Positions 25,909-34,732 of a DNA stretch of 41,603 nucleotides are shown here, piece by piece. Under the pieces are notes generated by a model, which ran no database searches, was not told the origin of the DNA, and saw nothing but the letters and a program-made list of their open reading frames with translations. Numbering within the stretch: position 1 is the stretch's first letter; each line of letters starts with the position of its first letter. The stretch is from Chloroflexota bacterium (GTDB lineage: Bacteria > Chloroflexota > Anaerolineae > J102): NCBI GenBank assembly GCA_003353825.1, contig PIVW01000001.1:1-41603 (forward strand), in the 5' to 3' direction. The position numbers and the translations under genes are program-made.

Positions 25909-26713
25909 GGTCGAATTCCGCTAAGCCGGTGTAGAGGCTATCGTGTGGCGCCGGGTCGGTGGTCAGATGATGGCTGAGTAGTCGGAAATGTTCGTGTTGG
26001 AAGGCTGCCCGTTGTTGCTCAGCCGACATAGTGCTGAATGTGCCATTTGGGTTGTGCTGGGATCGATGGCAAGCCCATCCTTTGAGGCGATAGTCAACCG
26101 ATTCAGTACAATCGATCGTGCAATCGATGTATTCCGGTGGATCGGCATGAAAAGGTAGGGCCTGTCCATTAAGATTAACGCGATAGTCACGAAATCCGGG
26201 GATCAGGTCGAAAACCGTCTCTGGTATCGCTCGAACATAAAATTTGGGAATAGCCCATGCGGGACCTGTCTCGGGGAGATAAGTCGGGTTTGCCGCTGCT
26301 TCGTAAGCTGCCGCTACCCTCTCATGCACGGCGATATGGTCGGGATGAGGATAAGTGCCATGTTCCGGGTGTGACAGGAGGACATGCGGGCGCAATTCAC
26401 GGATAATGGCCGTCAGTTGGGCGCTCGCTTGTTGCACAGGAATCGTATCGACGCCACCATCTGGCCAATCGAGCCAACGTACATGTTGGACACCAAGAGC
26501 CTGACAAGCGCATTCAAGCTCACCGGTACGAACGTGTGCCAGAGTTTCGCGGGTTGCACAATCTTCACAAAAGATAGTGGCCGCTTCCCCTCGTGTGGCA
26601 CAAACGACGGCAACATATGCGCCATTTCGAGCGTACTTGGCCAATGTGCCTCCGGCTGCGAGTTCATCGTCAGGATGAGCGAGAATTGCTAATAAACGTA
26701 GTGATTTGTTCAT
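25901..26713 (-). CDS. PIG-L/LmbE family deacetylase
   Basis: This 270-aa Zn-dependent N-deacetylase-like protein carries the PIG-L metal and catalytic motif AILAHPDDELAAGG near residue 10 and the second ligand block HPEHGTYPHPDHIAVHE near 115. Family members remove acetyl groups from GlcNAc-type substrates (for example MshB and BshB in thiol biosynthesis); the substrate here is unknown. The open frame extends 27 codons upstream, but the ATG at 26713 (MNKSLRLLAIL) is the natural start. Upstream at 26745-26789 lies a pair of GACAT-N2-ATGTC dyads also seen before the cyclase gene. Confidence 0.92.
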   Translation of the reverse strand: MNKSLRLLAILAHPDDELAAGGTLAKYARNGAYVAVVCATRGEAATIFCEDCATRETLAHVRTGELECACQALGVQHVRWLDWPDGGVDTIPVQQASAQLTAIIRELRPHVLLSHPEHGTYPHPDHIAVHERVAAAYEAAANPTYLPETGPAWAIPKFYVRAIPETVFDLIPGFRDYRVNLNGQALPFHADPPEYIDCTIDCTESVDYRLKGWACHRSQHNPNGTFSTMSAEQQRAAFQHEHFRLLSHHLTTDPAPHDSLYTGLAEFDHA

Positions 26714-26744
26714 GCCCGTGATTATACACTGCAAGGCACATAAC

Positions 26745-26789
26745 GGGACATTCATGTCGCCGCCTCTCAAAAAGGGACATGAATGTCGC
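26745..26789. repeat. Paired GACAT-N2-ATGTC dyads, copy 1
   Basis: GGGACATTCATGTCGC (26745-26760) and GGGACATGAATGTCGC (26774-26789) are two hyphenated palindromes 29 bp apart, 32-76 bp upstream of the PIG-L start. A similar pair stands at 31401-31444 upstream of the cyclase gene. They may be operators or a short dispersed repeat. Confidence 0.6.
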
Positions 26790-26905
26790 ACCACTTGATC
26801 ATTCTGTGTGCTATCTGCCAGACACGGTTAACTTGATTGTGGTACATGGTGTAGTGGTAGATTACAACAAACATGAAACAACAGAAATAAACTGAGGTAA
26901 CAGCC

Positions 26906-27385
26906 ATGAATTCAATTATCCAAGAGTACTACCCCCTCTTTGAAATGTACCAGGCTTTGCGCAACCAATTGATGGATAGCCTGCGGGAAGGGGATCTAAT
27001 GAGCTCTCCCGGTGGAGCTAACCCCACACTGGGGGTGCTGTGTCGGGAAATCGGTGAGGTTCAGGTCAACTACATCCAATCATTTCAGACGTTTACGCAG
27101 GATTTTTCCTATCACTCCACAGATGAAGATCTCGAAACGAGCGTGTCGCGACTAAAAACATGGTTCGAAACCCTGGATGCAGAATTGAGGACGACCCTTG
27201 AAGGGTTGTCTGAGGAAGCTATCCAGCAGCGTGTGATCGACCGCGGTGGTGGCTTTGAGGTCTCTCCGCGAGTTCAACTGGAAATCTATAAAGAAGCATT
27301 GCTGATATTTTATGGTAAAGTCAGTGTCTATCTCAAAGACATCGGCAAAATACCCCCAAAACAGTGGCAGGATTGGATTGCCTGA
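26906..27385 (+). CDS. DinB-like family protein
   Basis: This 159-aa helical protein resembles the DinB/YfiT-like four-helix-bundle superfamily: an N-terminal helix (YYPLFEMYQALRNQLMDSL), TLGVLCREIGEVQVNYIQSF with E/H-like ligand positions, LKTWFETLDAELRTTLEGL, and a C-terminal helix followed by KIPPKQWQDWIA. In the first region a Glu stands where the family often has a metal-binding His, so metal binding is uncertain. It starts at ATG with GAGGTAAC upstream. msrA follows after 14 bp, so the two form an operon. Confidence 0.72.
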   Translation: MNSIIQEYYPLFEMYQALRNQLMDSLREGDLMSSPGGANPTLGVLCREIGEVQVNYIQSFQTFTQDFSYHSTDEDLETSVSRLKTWFETLDAELRTTLEGLSEEAIQQRVIDRGGGFEVSPRVQLEIYKEALLIFYGKVSVYLKDIGKIPPKQWQDWIA

Positions 27386-27399
27386 AAGGAATATCACGT

Positions 27400-27963
27400 A
27401 TGACACACGATCAGAATATGACACAGAATGCACACTTAGAGACAGCCACCCTCGGCGGCGGTTGTTTCTGGTGCCAGGAAGCGATTTATGATGAATTGAA
27501 GGGTGTTGACAAAGTCGAGTCCGGCTATGCGGGTGGCCCCGACCCTAATCCCAGCTACCAGCAGGTTTGCTCCGGAACCAGCGGCCATGCCGAGGTCGTC
27601 CAGGTGACGTTCAACCCCACCCAACTTTCCTTTCGAGACCTGCTTTTGGTGTTCTTTACCAGCCATGATCCCACCACATTGAATCGGCAGGGTGCAGATG
27701 CAGGCACTCAGTATCGTTCGGCCATCTTCTATCGCAATCAGGCGCAAAAGGAAGTGGCCGAACAAGTGATCGCCGAGATCTCTGAAGCAGGCCTATGGTC
27801 CGGTGCAATCGTCACAGAACTGACACCTTTCGAGGCTTTTTTCATTGCCGAAGACTATCACCAAGAGTACTACCGTTCTAACAGCCAACAACCCTATTGC
27901 CAGGTGGTCATTGCTCCCAAGCTCGCCAAGTTTCGCAAGGACTTCGCTGCCAAACGTAAATAG
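27400..27963 (+). CDS. msrA: Peptide methionine sulfoxide reductase MsrA
   Basis: This 187-aa enzyme reduces methionine-S-sulfoxide in proteins and free Met. The catalytic motif GGGCFWCQEA, with the active-site Cys, is near residue 20. It is followed by GVDKVESGYAGGPDPNPSYQQV, SGTSGHAEVVQVTFNP, the DPTTLNRQGADAGTQYRSAIF block, and EDYHQEYYRSN with the catalytic Glu/Tyr environment. The length is usual. The open frame extends 12 codons upstream into dinB, but the ATG after AAAGGAATATCACGT is preferred. Confidence 0.96.
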   Translation: MTHDQNMTQNAHLETATLGGGCFWCQEAIYDELKGVDKVESGYAGGPDPNPSYQQVCSGTSGHAEVVQVTFNPTQLSFRDLLLVFFTSHDPTTLNRQGADAGTQYRSAIFYRNQAQKEVAEQVIAEISEAGLWSGAIVTELTPFEAFFIAEDYHQEYYRSNSQQPYCQVVIAPKLAKFRKDFAAKRK

Positions 27964-27984
27964 AGCAGTTATTTACAGGAACTT

Positions 27985-28238
27985 ATGGCCGCAAATATCG
28001 ACTACGCCGAATACTACGACTACGATCATACTATCGACACTGACTCGGCTTTCCACATCAATTACGCCCGCCAATGTGGTTCGCCGGTCTAGGAATTGGC
28101 ATGTGGGGCGGGCGGTTGCTGGTACCTATTGCAGAGATTGGAATTGATATCTTAAGTGTCGGTCTTTCAGAAAATATGCTGTCTATTTGTCGCAGTAAGG
28201 TAGAGGAACGGAAGCTAGGTGACCACGTTCATCCGTGA
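27985..28238 (+). pseudogene. Class I SAM methyltransferase remnant
   Basis: An ATG with AGGA upstream opens MAANIDYAEYYDYDHTIDTD and then NYARQCGSPV, which is stopped by TAG at 28090-28092. In the same frame it continues ELACG; after a one-base shift it reads RLLVPIAEIGIDILSVGLSE then NMLSICRSKVEERKLGDHV, followed by TGA. Together these rebuild motif I (VLELACGTGRLLVPIA) and motif II of a SAM-dependent methyltransferase. The C-terminal half is missing. There are at least three lesions: stop, frameshift and truncation. Confidence 0.85.
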
Positions 28239-28306
28239 TTAGGACAAGAAACCATTTGACGGCACAGGGGAGAATTGCGGTGGCCCGGCGTCCTGGGCAA
28301 TTGAGA

Positions 28307-30436
28307 TCAGGGCGTCACAGATTGAGACTTGCATCCGCATTCTCGAACTATTACCATGAGCGTAATGTCATCGCACTGAGGGGCTTCGCCTACGAAATCT
28401 CGGATGCTGGCGATAATCCCTACCCCTATCTCTTTTGCCGACCCTCCCTGTTTTATCCGACCAGCGACTAGCAGACGTTCGTCTGCAAATAGTTCGTCAT
28501 GCAGATTTTGGGCTTCGGTAACGCCATCGCTGTAAATCAGTAGCCGGTCATCGCTATGCATGCTGGTGCGTTTTTGCTCCCAGGTCATGTCCTCAAATAC
28601 ACCCAACGGAATGCCAGTGCGCTTGAGGATGGCCGGTTCAGAATCAGACTCGAGAGAGAGTAGATAGGCCGGGTTATGGCCGGCGCTACAGTAAATGAGT
28701 TCTCCACTTTCGAGATCCAGGATACCATAAAAAACCGTGACAAATTGGTCTGACTGAGTGTCGCTCAAGATGCGCTGATTGGAATGCCAGAGAACGAGAG
28801 CCGGGTCATTCGGGAATTGCTGGGCAAATGTGCGGATAATCGTGCGGCTCATGGCCATATACAGGGCAGCGCCGGTGCCTTTGTCGGCAACATCGGCGAC
28901 CAGAACACCGAGCCTGTTATCATCCAGTGGGATGAAATCGTAGAAATCACCTGAGGTTTCGCGAGCCGGAATAAGAGTGGCGGAGATATCCCACCCCTCA
29001 CATTCAGGCACTTCATGTGGTAAGAAGCTAGCCTGAATGCGACCGGCAAACGCCAATTCTTGTCGCACTCTCTCATGGGCCAATGTTGCCTCATGAACCT
29101 GCGCTCGATAGAGAGCGGCGCCAATCTGAGACGCTAGTGCCTGAACGCTGGGCAGGGCATCGATTACCCTGCCCAATTGTTTGTTGCGTAACAAGTAAAT
29201 ACCGCCTATGCATTCACCTGCCGATTCCTCCTGACCAGGCGCCATCAAATAGATTTTGACGGCAATTGCATCACCAAAAGCAATCGCCGCATCAGGGAGC
29301 ACCACATCGGATAGTAACCGATACGAACTCTTCGACCGCGATAGCTCATCCCATACGCTATCATTTTCAGGCTTTTGGGAGTGAGGATAGACGAATTCGA
29401 AAACAGGCGTGCGCCATAAAGCCTTCGAATTAAAGCTACCCACTTCATCATGGCTCCCCAGCTTTATCACCAGAATATCTGTGGGGAACATACGTGGCGC
29501 ATGCTCTTTCAACAGTGTCTCCAGGGGAGCGGCTTCGGGGGGCATCTGAATGATCGCCTCGCTCAGTTCCTCCAGCTGGGCAAGCTCGCGCGAACGTTGT
29601 TCACTCCGTTCACGAGCCTGGCTGAGATAGTGCGCCAAAGCGTTCACCAGGACAATGCCGATGAGCATGAAGATGAAAAACGTCAACTGGTTTTGCCCAT
29701 AAACGATTGCGACCAGAATGGCAAAGGGGGCGATGACTATGATGATGGCGACGATGTTAGCAAAAAAACTCTTCAGGCTAGCAAAAGTAGCATCTGATCC
29801 TGTCAAGCGGTTGGCATAGACAATGGTCGGTAGTAACAACAGCGTGGGAAGGATGGCGCCAACTAGAATGGCTGCCAAGGCTGGTAGAACGGTATCTATA
29901 CTGAACTCGGTTAGCGGATAACTGCCCCCCAGGGCTCCGTAGACAGCCAGCGCAATGAGGTAAACCAGGACTGTTGTCGTAACATCTTGTGTAAGTAAGG
30001 ATAGGGGATGCCAGACTGCATTTTGATTAAGGCGGATCCGCCGCCACGATAACCATGCCGTACTGATCAGGGCAACCACCACCGGGGACCACAAGGCTGT
30101 CGGGCCGAAGATGAACATGCCGGTCCAAACCACCAGAGGTGCTAACGAACTGGAAAGAACGGTTGTCCTTCCCCCCGATAGCTTCACTGCTATATTAAAA
30201 GGTTGGCGTTCGATCAGCAGCAGGGTGACGGTAAGCACAATAAAAGTGGCCGAAAAGGTCGTTATCAGATCCCAGCGGGTGACGACGAGCAACCAGATCA
30301 ATCCCACCAGCGCCAGCGGTGCAGTATAAAGGGTGGGGAGCATCTCCATATAAACCTGGAGATGCTCCCCACCCTCTATTGTATCCAGTTCTGGCCTGAG
30401 TCTGCGGACAATGCGATAGAGTTTGGTGTCTTCCAA
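28307..30436 (-). CDS. Membrane-anchored SpoIIE/RsbU-type PP2C phosphatase
   Basis: This is a 709-aa protein. Residues ~30-270 hold several membrane helices (APLALVGLIWLLVV; FSATFIVLTVTLLL; VLPALAAILVGAILPTLLLLP; IVAIIIVIAPFAILVAIVYG). A helical linker and a GAF-like sensor region (~300-450) precede the SpoIIE phosphatase domain (~475-700), with FAGRIQASFLP, ARETSGDFYDFIPL (metal Asp), VLVADVADKGTGAALYMAM, YCSAGHNPAYLL, LLIYSDGVTEAQN and QCDDITLMVI. Such enzymes dephosphorylate anti-anti-sigma factors in partner-switching pathways; no such partner is adjacent. The frame opens at TTG, 20 bp after the cyclase stop; ATG at 30349 (residue 30) is an alternative and lies inside a strong hairpin. 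Confidence 0.92.
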   Translation of the reverse strand: MEDTKLYRIVRRLRPELDTIEGGEHLQVYMEMLPTLYTAPLALVGLIWLLVVTRWDLITTFSATFIVLTVTLLLIERQPFNIAVKLSGGRTTVLSSSLAPLVVWTGMFIFGPTALWSPVVVALISTAWLSWRRIRLNQNAVWHPLSLLTQDVTTTVLVYLIALAVYGALGGSYPLTEFSIDTVLPALAAILVGAILPTLLLLPTIVYANRLTGSDATFASLKSFFANIVAIIIVIAPFAILVAIVYGQNQLTFFIFMLIGIVLVNALAHYLSQARERSEQRSRELAQLEELSEAIIQMPPEAAPLETLLKEHAPRMFPTDILVIKLGSHDEVGSFNSKALWRTPVFEFVYPHSQKPENDSVWDELSRSKSSYRLLSDVVLPDAAIAFGDAIAVKIYLMAPGQEESAGECIGGIYLLRNKQLGRVIDALPSVQALASQIGAALYRAQVHEATLAHERVRQELAFAGRIQASFLPHEVPECEGWDISATLIPARETSGDFYDFIPLDDNRLGVLVADVADKGTGAALYMAMSRTIIRTFAQQFPNDPALVLWHSNQRILSDTQSDQFVTVFYGILDLESGELIYCSAGHNPAYLLSLESDSEPAILKRTGIPLGVFEDMTWEQKRTSMHSDDRLLIYSDGVTEAQNLHDELFADERLLVAGRIKQGGSAKEIGVGIIASIRDFVGEAPQCDDITLMVIVRECGCKSQSVTP
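30331..30374 (-). repeat. Perfect 17-bp inverted repeat inside the phosphatase 5' coding region
   Basis: GGGTGGGGAGCATCTCC (30331-30347) and GGAGATGCTCCCCACCC (30358-30374) are exact complements around a 10-nt loop. In the mRNA the stem would cover codons ~21-35 and include the alternative ATG (30349-30347). On the minus strand it is followed by TTTATAC, a weak T-rich run, so it could attenuate transcription between cyclase and phosphatase, or hide a start codon. Confidence 0.85.
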
Positions 30437-30456
30437 AGTCTTAGCCTGCCAATACC

Positions 30457-31332
30457 TTAAATAGCGTTACCTCGCCCGCCCAGCCGTTCAACGTGGTGCG
30501 GATCATAGCAATCGCCGAATTTGGTCTGTGGTAGCGAACTCTTTCGATCCATCAGTTCAGCATAGTCGTCATCCTCGACAATAGCAACGATACGGGCAAG
30601 GCTGGCTTCACCATCCACAAAACGCCAGGGGAAACATCCCACTGTCACCCGCCTATTCACCAACAGGTCGATATCCCCACCCACACATTCCGCATGGATG
30701 ATGCCTTTCGGGAACATCCAAAGGTGCATCATTTGATACATGTCAGGCGTATAATATTCGCTGAGGCTCTTACTATACTTGTGCAGGAAGTGTGCGTTTG
30801 CCTGCTCGGCTTGGGCGGGCATCCAGTCACGGATTTTGGTGTTCATAGGATGGTCGAGACTGCCGCAATCAACGCCAATCCACTTAATTTTCTTGTCAAT
30901 ACACCACTCGGCGAAGCGAGCATCGGGCCCTGGGTGCATGACCATGTAACGCACTTCGTTGGCGTACGGTTGGTCCCAGCCGAAGTGATGATAGCCAGTA
31001 TGGATGATGAGGATGTCGTTTTCGCGGACTTCTACCCGTTCTTCGATCATTTCCGGCGTATAGATATCGTAGTCGCCACAGATATCGCTGAGGTCTACGA
31101 TGGCCGCTTCCCCGGCCAGAAAGTCGAAATCCAAGGATGCGATATCCTTTCCGGGGGTATAGAAATGGATCTCGCCGTCGAGATGCGTGCCCACATGATT
31201 GCTATGCGTGACCAGTTGTCCATTTGCGCCATTCGGGGCCAGACGCTTAAAGTATTTCACCTGCAGAGGTTCATAGGTCGGCCAGGGAGGTGTGCCGATG
31301 CCGAATGGGATAGTTAGATCGATAAATTTCAT
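30457..31332 (-). CDS. Cyclase family protein (kynurenine formamidase-like metal hydrolase)
   Basis: This 291-aa protein of the PF04199 cyclase family has the metal-binding motif H46-x-G-T-H50-x-D52 in SNHVGTHLDGEIHF. Later conserved blocks are ILIIHTGYHHFGWDQPY, HPGPDARFAEWCIDKKIKWI then GVDCGSLDHPMNT, and HAECVGGDIDLLVNRRVTVG followed by CFPWRF. Relatives hydrolyse N-formylkynurenine, isatin or cyclic amides; the true substrate is unknown. The ATG at 31332 has an excellent ribosome site (AAAGGAG), so the 25-codon upstream extension is rejected. It lies 20 bp upstream of the phosphatase gene (likely operon). Confidence 0.92.
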   Translation of the reverse strand: MKFIDLTIPFGIGTPPWPTYEPLQVKYFKRLAPNGANGQLVTHSNHVGTHLDGEIHFYTPGKDIASLDFDFLAGEAAIVDLSDICGDYDIYTPEMIEERVEVRENDILIIHTGYHHFGWDQPYANEVRYMVMHPGPDARFAEWCIDKKIKWIGVDCGSLDHPMNTKIRDWMPAQAEQANAHFLHKYSKSLSEYYTPDMYQMMHLWMFPKGIIHAECVGGDIDLLVNRRVTVGCFPWRFVDGEASLARIVAIVEDDDYAELMDRKSSLPQTKFGDCYDPHHVERLGGRGNAI

Positions 31333-31400
31333 TGCGCTATCTCCTTTGACGCGTGATTGTTTTTTATTTAATCCCATTCTATCATCTGTCTGCCCGTACC

Positions 31401-31444
31401 GCGACATTCATGTTGCATTAGCGCCGAGCGGCATGGATGTCGCC
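31401..31444. repeat. Paired GACAT-N2-ATGTC dyads, copy 2
   Basis: GCGACATTCATGTTGC (31401-31416) and GGCATGGATGTCGCC (31430-31444) resemble the pair at 26745-26789 in sequence and roughly in spacing (27 versus 29 bp). They sit 69-112 bp upstream of the cyclase ATG and just past the stop of the helicase gene. Confidence 0.55.
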
Positions 31445-31453
31445 CTGCGAGTA

Positions 31454-34400
31454 TTATTGCATTTCTTGCGTCCTACCCTTGGCGTCTATGCGGAAGCGCC
31501 GCACATATTCGGATGGTATTTCGAAGGCAAAACGGGAGGGGCTACGCATAAAACCATCGTGGCGGTCTCGGGTCGAGAACAAGTAGACTGATTCTTGAGC
31601 CCGGGTGATACCGACGTAAAGTACCCGTCGTTCTTCTGCCAATTGGTCTGGATACTTCAAGGTGCGCCACAGGGGCAGATTCTCCTGCTCGACGCCGATG
31701 ATGATCACTACTGGGAATTCCAGACCTTTGGCATTGTGTAACGTCATCAGGGTGATATGTTCGTTGTCGTCTCGTTCGTGCGAATGGGTATCGAGGCTGT
31801 TGAGCAACGCCTGGTAATCCAAAAATGCTTGTAGCGAGATGTCTGCACTATATGTTTCAAAGGCTTCGACCTGCTTCACGAATGCCTGCTGTAAATCCAT
31901 CCAGGCCAGATCGTCATCGAGTACGGGCGCCTCATGTTGTTCCAACTGGAGTGAAGCATGTAGGGCCGTCGCTTGTAGATCAGTTGGCAGCTTTTCAAAC
32001 AGGTGATCGAGATAGGTATTCCCCCGACCTGCTGCCAACATGCGGGCGGCGCCGTTCAGCAACACCAGGTTTTCATCGACCTGCTCGATTTGTTCTGCCA
32101 GTGTTGCCAACCCCACCAATGGGAGATACTCTGCCAGCGCTTCTTGCTCTTTTTCTTCAATGATTCGTTCGCTGAGATGAAAAAAGAGTTGAGCCGTTTG
32201 CTTCAAATCATCCTCGGCTCTATGCGTAACGTCGTCACCTATCGACAAGGTTCGAATGAGAGATTCCAGTGTGTAACGAGGTTGGTCGGGGAGCAACCGT
32301 CTTGCAAGTCGCAACGTGTCTATAAAAAGTGGATTGAAGCCTTTGCCATTCTGCAGTTGGCCGCATGCCCGGTCTATAAAGCGATTGTCGAACCGGGCGA
32401 TGTTATGTCCTACAACCGTTTCCCCATCGCTGTAGTCTAGAAATTCGGGCAGCACTTGTGTTAGAGCCGGTGCATCTTGAACATCGTTGTAATGAATGCC
32501 ATGGATGTTTGTAGCAGCGCGAGGTATGTAACCTCGGGCCGGACGCACCAACTGTTGGAATGCCTCTTGCTCTCTCTGTTGATCTTCATAGGTTGCGGCA
32601 GCGATCTCTACGATCTCATCTCGGCGTATATTGGTTCCTGTAGTTTCTATGTCGTAGATAACAAACCTGCCATCCGCAAGGGCCTCGTAACCGATCAAGA
32701 GCAGTTGCGCGCATCGCCAGGCATAAGTGGTCAGGGCATAGGGTCGAGATTCAGGTGCTATGGCAGCAAGGGCGATCTGTCTCTGAGGAAGAGCCTCCGG
32801 GAGATCGGCCTGGATATCGCCCAGTGTTATGAGGACAGCTTGTTCCGCCAGCTCTGTCTTGATCAGAGAGGCCGGGATATGATTTTCAGCCTGAATATCC
32901 AGGTAATCATCGAATGTGTGCCAGAGAACAGCGGCCGCTGCATAGCCATCGAGCGTGGGGGGATGCACGATGATGAGGGGGGCGCCGCCATCAAATGCTT
33001 CTGCCAATGCGTCTGCTTCGACAATACAATCGGTGAACGCCATGAAACCCACCAGCAGGTCACGTTCCTTGCCTCGCCACGGGGAACGGAAAGTTTCTAG
33101 CTGTTCGAACAAAGTCTTAATAGCAGTGCTTGCCTTTTCATTGGTAGGCGCCATCTGATGCTCAAGCAGATCTAAGAATCGGCGAAGATGGGCTCGCGTC
33201 AACGGTGTGATCTCAGGATACTCATGCGATCGACGCGCCAGTTCGATGATAGTACAATCGTTGCGTTTAGCCAGACGGCGCAACTGGATCATAGACAGTT
33301 CGTCGATTTGCCTGCGGGGGAAGTTGACCGCCGAGGCAAAATTTTCTTCGGAGATGAACCGGGCCAATTGTAAATATTTCACAATATCTCGTGCGATCGG
33401 TTGGTCAAAAAAGCTCTCTTTGCGAAGCCGATGTAACTTGAACCCAGCCTGTAACAGCGCTTGTTCAAGGGGGATTGCAAGCCTGTGTGTTCGATAGAGG
33501 ATGCCGATATCCCCAGGCGCGTGGCCCCGCTCTTCGATTAATTTATGGAGCAGCGTTATCAGCCAACGCTGTTCTTGCTTGATAGAATGGAAGATGTAGT
33601 GGAAGATCGGTGTTTGGCCGTTAAGATCGCTCTTCATAAAGCGCTGCCGTTCCAGACTGCGCTTGCGGGCGATAAGGCGTTGTGCGCCGTAGAGAATGTT
33701 TGGAGGACAGCGATAACTGAGTTCCAATTTGACCACATGTGGTTGATAGCGTTGCACGAATGAGTCTATCAGTTCGGGTCTGGCCCCGCGCCAGCCGTAG
33801 ATCGCTTGGTCGTCATCCGCCACGACCGTGATGCTGGATGTTGGTGGAGCCAGCAACTTGAGCAGTGCGTATTGTGCGGTATTGATATCCTGATATTCGT
33901 CCACCAAGATATGCAGCAGTGTATTATGGAAGTGTTTTCTTGCATCATCATTTTGACGCAGTACACCTACGGCATAACGAATCAGGTCGTCGAAGTCGAG
34001 CACATTGCGCTGTGTCAGCCACTTTCCATAAGAACGGGCAACCTCGATCAGCACCGGATCAACATTCTGCAAGGACTCAGAAGGATCTGCTAAGGCATTT
34101 TTGCGTTCACTGATATAGCTGACAATCTCACTGATAGGGTATAGCTCCTTGCTTAGATCAGCCTGCCGCAGCATGCGGTTGAGCGCGTGGCGCTGCTCAT
34201 CTTCATCGATGATCGCGAACTCGGGATCGATTCCTACCACTTTACCAAAACGTCGTAGTATGCGCACAGCCGTGGCGTGGAACGTATATATCCAAACGCC
34301 GCTGGCTTGATCGTCCAACGTAGCAAAGAGCCGCTCCCGCATTTCTTCTGCCGCCCGATTGGTAAATGTGACAGCCAGAATACTTTCTGGTTTTGCTTGT

Positions 34401-34549
34401 CCATCGTGGATGAACCAGGCCGCACGATTGGTTAGGATTCGTGTCTTTCCACTACCAGGTCCCGCCAGCACAAGCAAAGGGGTTGGTCGATAGGTTACGG
34501 CTTCGCGTTGGCGGTCATTCAGCGTTTCTAGCCAGGGGTAATTATTCAT
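31454..34549 (-). CDS. UvrD/PcrA-like SF1 helicase with nested DEDDh exonuclease (1031 aa)
   Basis: Helicase motifs are in order: LNDRQREAVTY (Q motif), LAGPGSGKTRILTNR (Walker A), VTFTNRAAEEMRERL (Ia), ILVDEYQDINTAQY (II), TVVADDDQAIYGWRGA (III), LELSYRCPPNI (IV), GDIGILYRTH, then after a long insertion ITLMTLHNAKGLEFPVV (V, near 930) and EERRVLYVGITRA (VI). Between them, residues ~628-795 form a DnaQ-like DEDDh exonuclease (FVIYDIETTGTN, TVVGHNIARFDNRF, HRAEDDLKQTAQLF). Residues ~520-600 (LIIVHPPTLDGYAAAAVLW; AVLITLGDI) recall DHH phosphoesterase motifs. The ATG at 34549 is chosen over a TTG four codons up. It is divergent from recD2. Confidence 0.9.
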   Translation of the reverse strand: MNNYPWLETLNDRQREAVTYRPTPLLVLAGPGSGKTRILTNRAAWFIHDGQAKPESILAVTFTNRAAEEMRERLFATLDDQASGVWIYTFHATAVRILRRFGKVVGIDPEFAIIDEDEQRHALNRMLRQADLSKELYPISEIVSYISERKNALADPSESLQNVDPVLIEVARSYGKWLTQRNVLDFDDLIRYAVGVLRQNDDARKHFHNTLLHILVDEYQDINTAQYALLKLLAPPTSSITVVADDDQAIYGWRGARPELIDSFVQRYQPHVVKLELSYRCPPNILYGAQRLIARKRSLERQRFMKSDLNGQTPIFHYIFHSIKQEQRWLITLLHKLIEERGHAPGDIGILYRTHRLAIPLEQALLQAGFKLHRLRKESFFDQPIARDIVKYLQLARFISEENFASAVNFPRRQIDELSMIQLRRLAKRNDCTIIELARRSHEYPEITPLTRAHLRRFLDLLEHQMAPTNEKASTAIKTLFEQLETFRSPWRGKERDLLVGFMAFTDCIVEADALAEAFDGGAPLIIVHPPTLDGYAAAAVLWHTFDDYLDIQAENHIPASLIKTELAEQAVLITLGDIQADLPEALPQRQIALAAIAPESRPYALTTYAWRCAQLLLIGYEALADGRFVIYDIETTGTNIRRDEIVEIAAATYEDQQREQEAFQQLVRPARGYIPRAATNIHGIHYNDVQDAPALTQVLPEFLDYSDGETVVGHNIARFDNRFIDRACGQLQNGKGFNPLFIDTLRLARRLLPDQPRYTLESLIRTLSIGDDVTHRAEDDLKQTAQLFFHLSERIIEEKEQEALAEYLPLVGLATLAEQIEQVDENLVLLNGAARMLAAGRGNTYLDHLFEKLPTDLQATALHASLQLEQHEAPVLDDDLAWMDLQQAFVKQVEAFETYSADISLQAFLDYQALLNSLDTHSHERDDNEHITLMTLHNAKGLEFPVVIIIGVEQENLPLWRTLKYPDQLAEERRVLYVGITRAQESVYLFSTRDRHDGFMRSPSRFAFEIPSEYVRRFRIDAKGRTQEMQ

Positions 34550-34732
34550 AAGGTTTAACAATATCGCATCAATATCAAACTTTTCTTCTCACAAGGGTCA
34601 TTTCATTGTAGCATAGAGTTGGCCGGCGCTGTATGAGCAGGCGTACAAAAGAATGGCGTCATGTGCTCCACCCAAAGCTATGGCATAATGAAACATCCTT
34701 ATGCTACTATCAGGAAATTGGTTGACTAAAAC

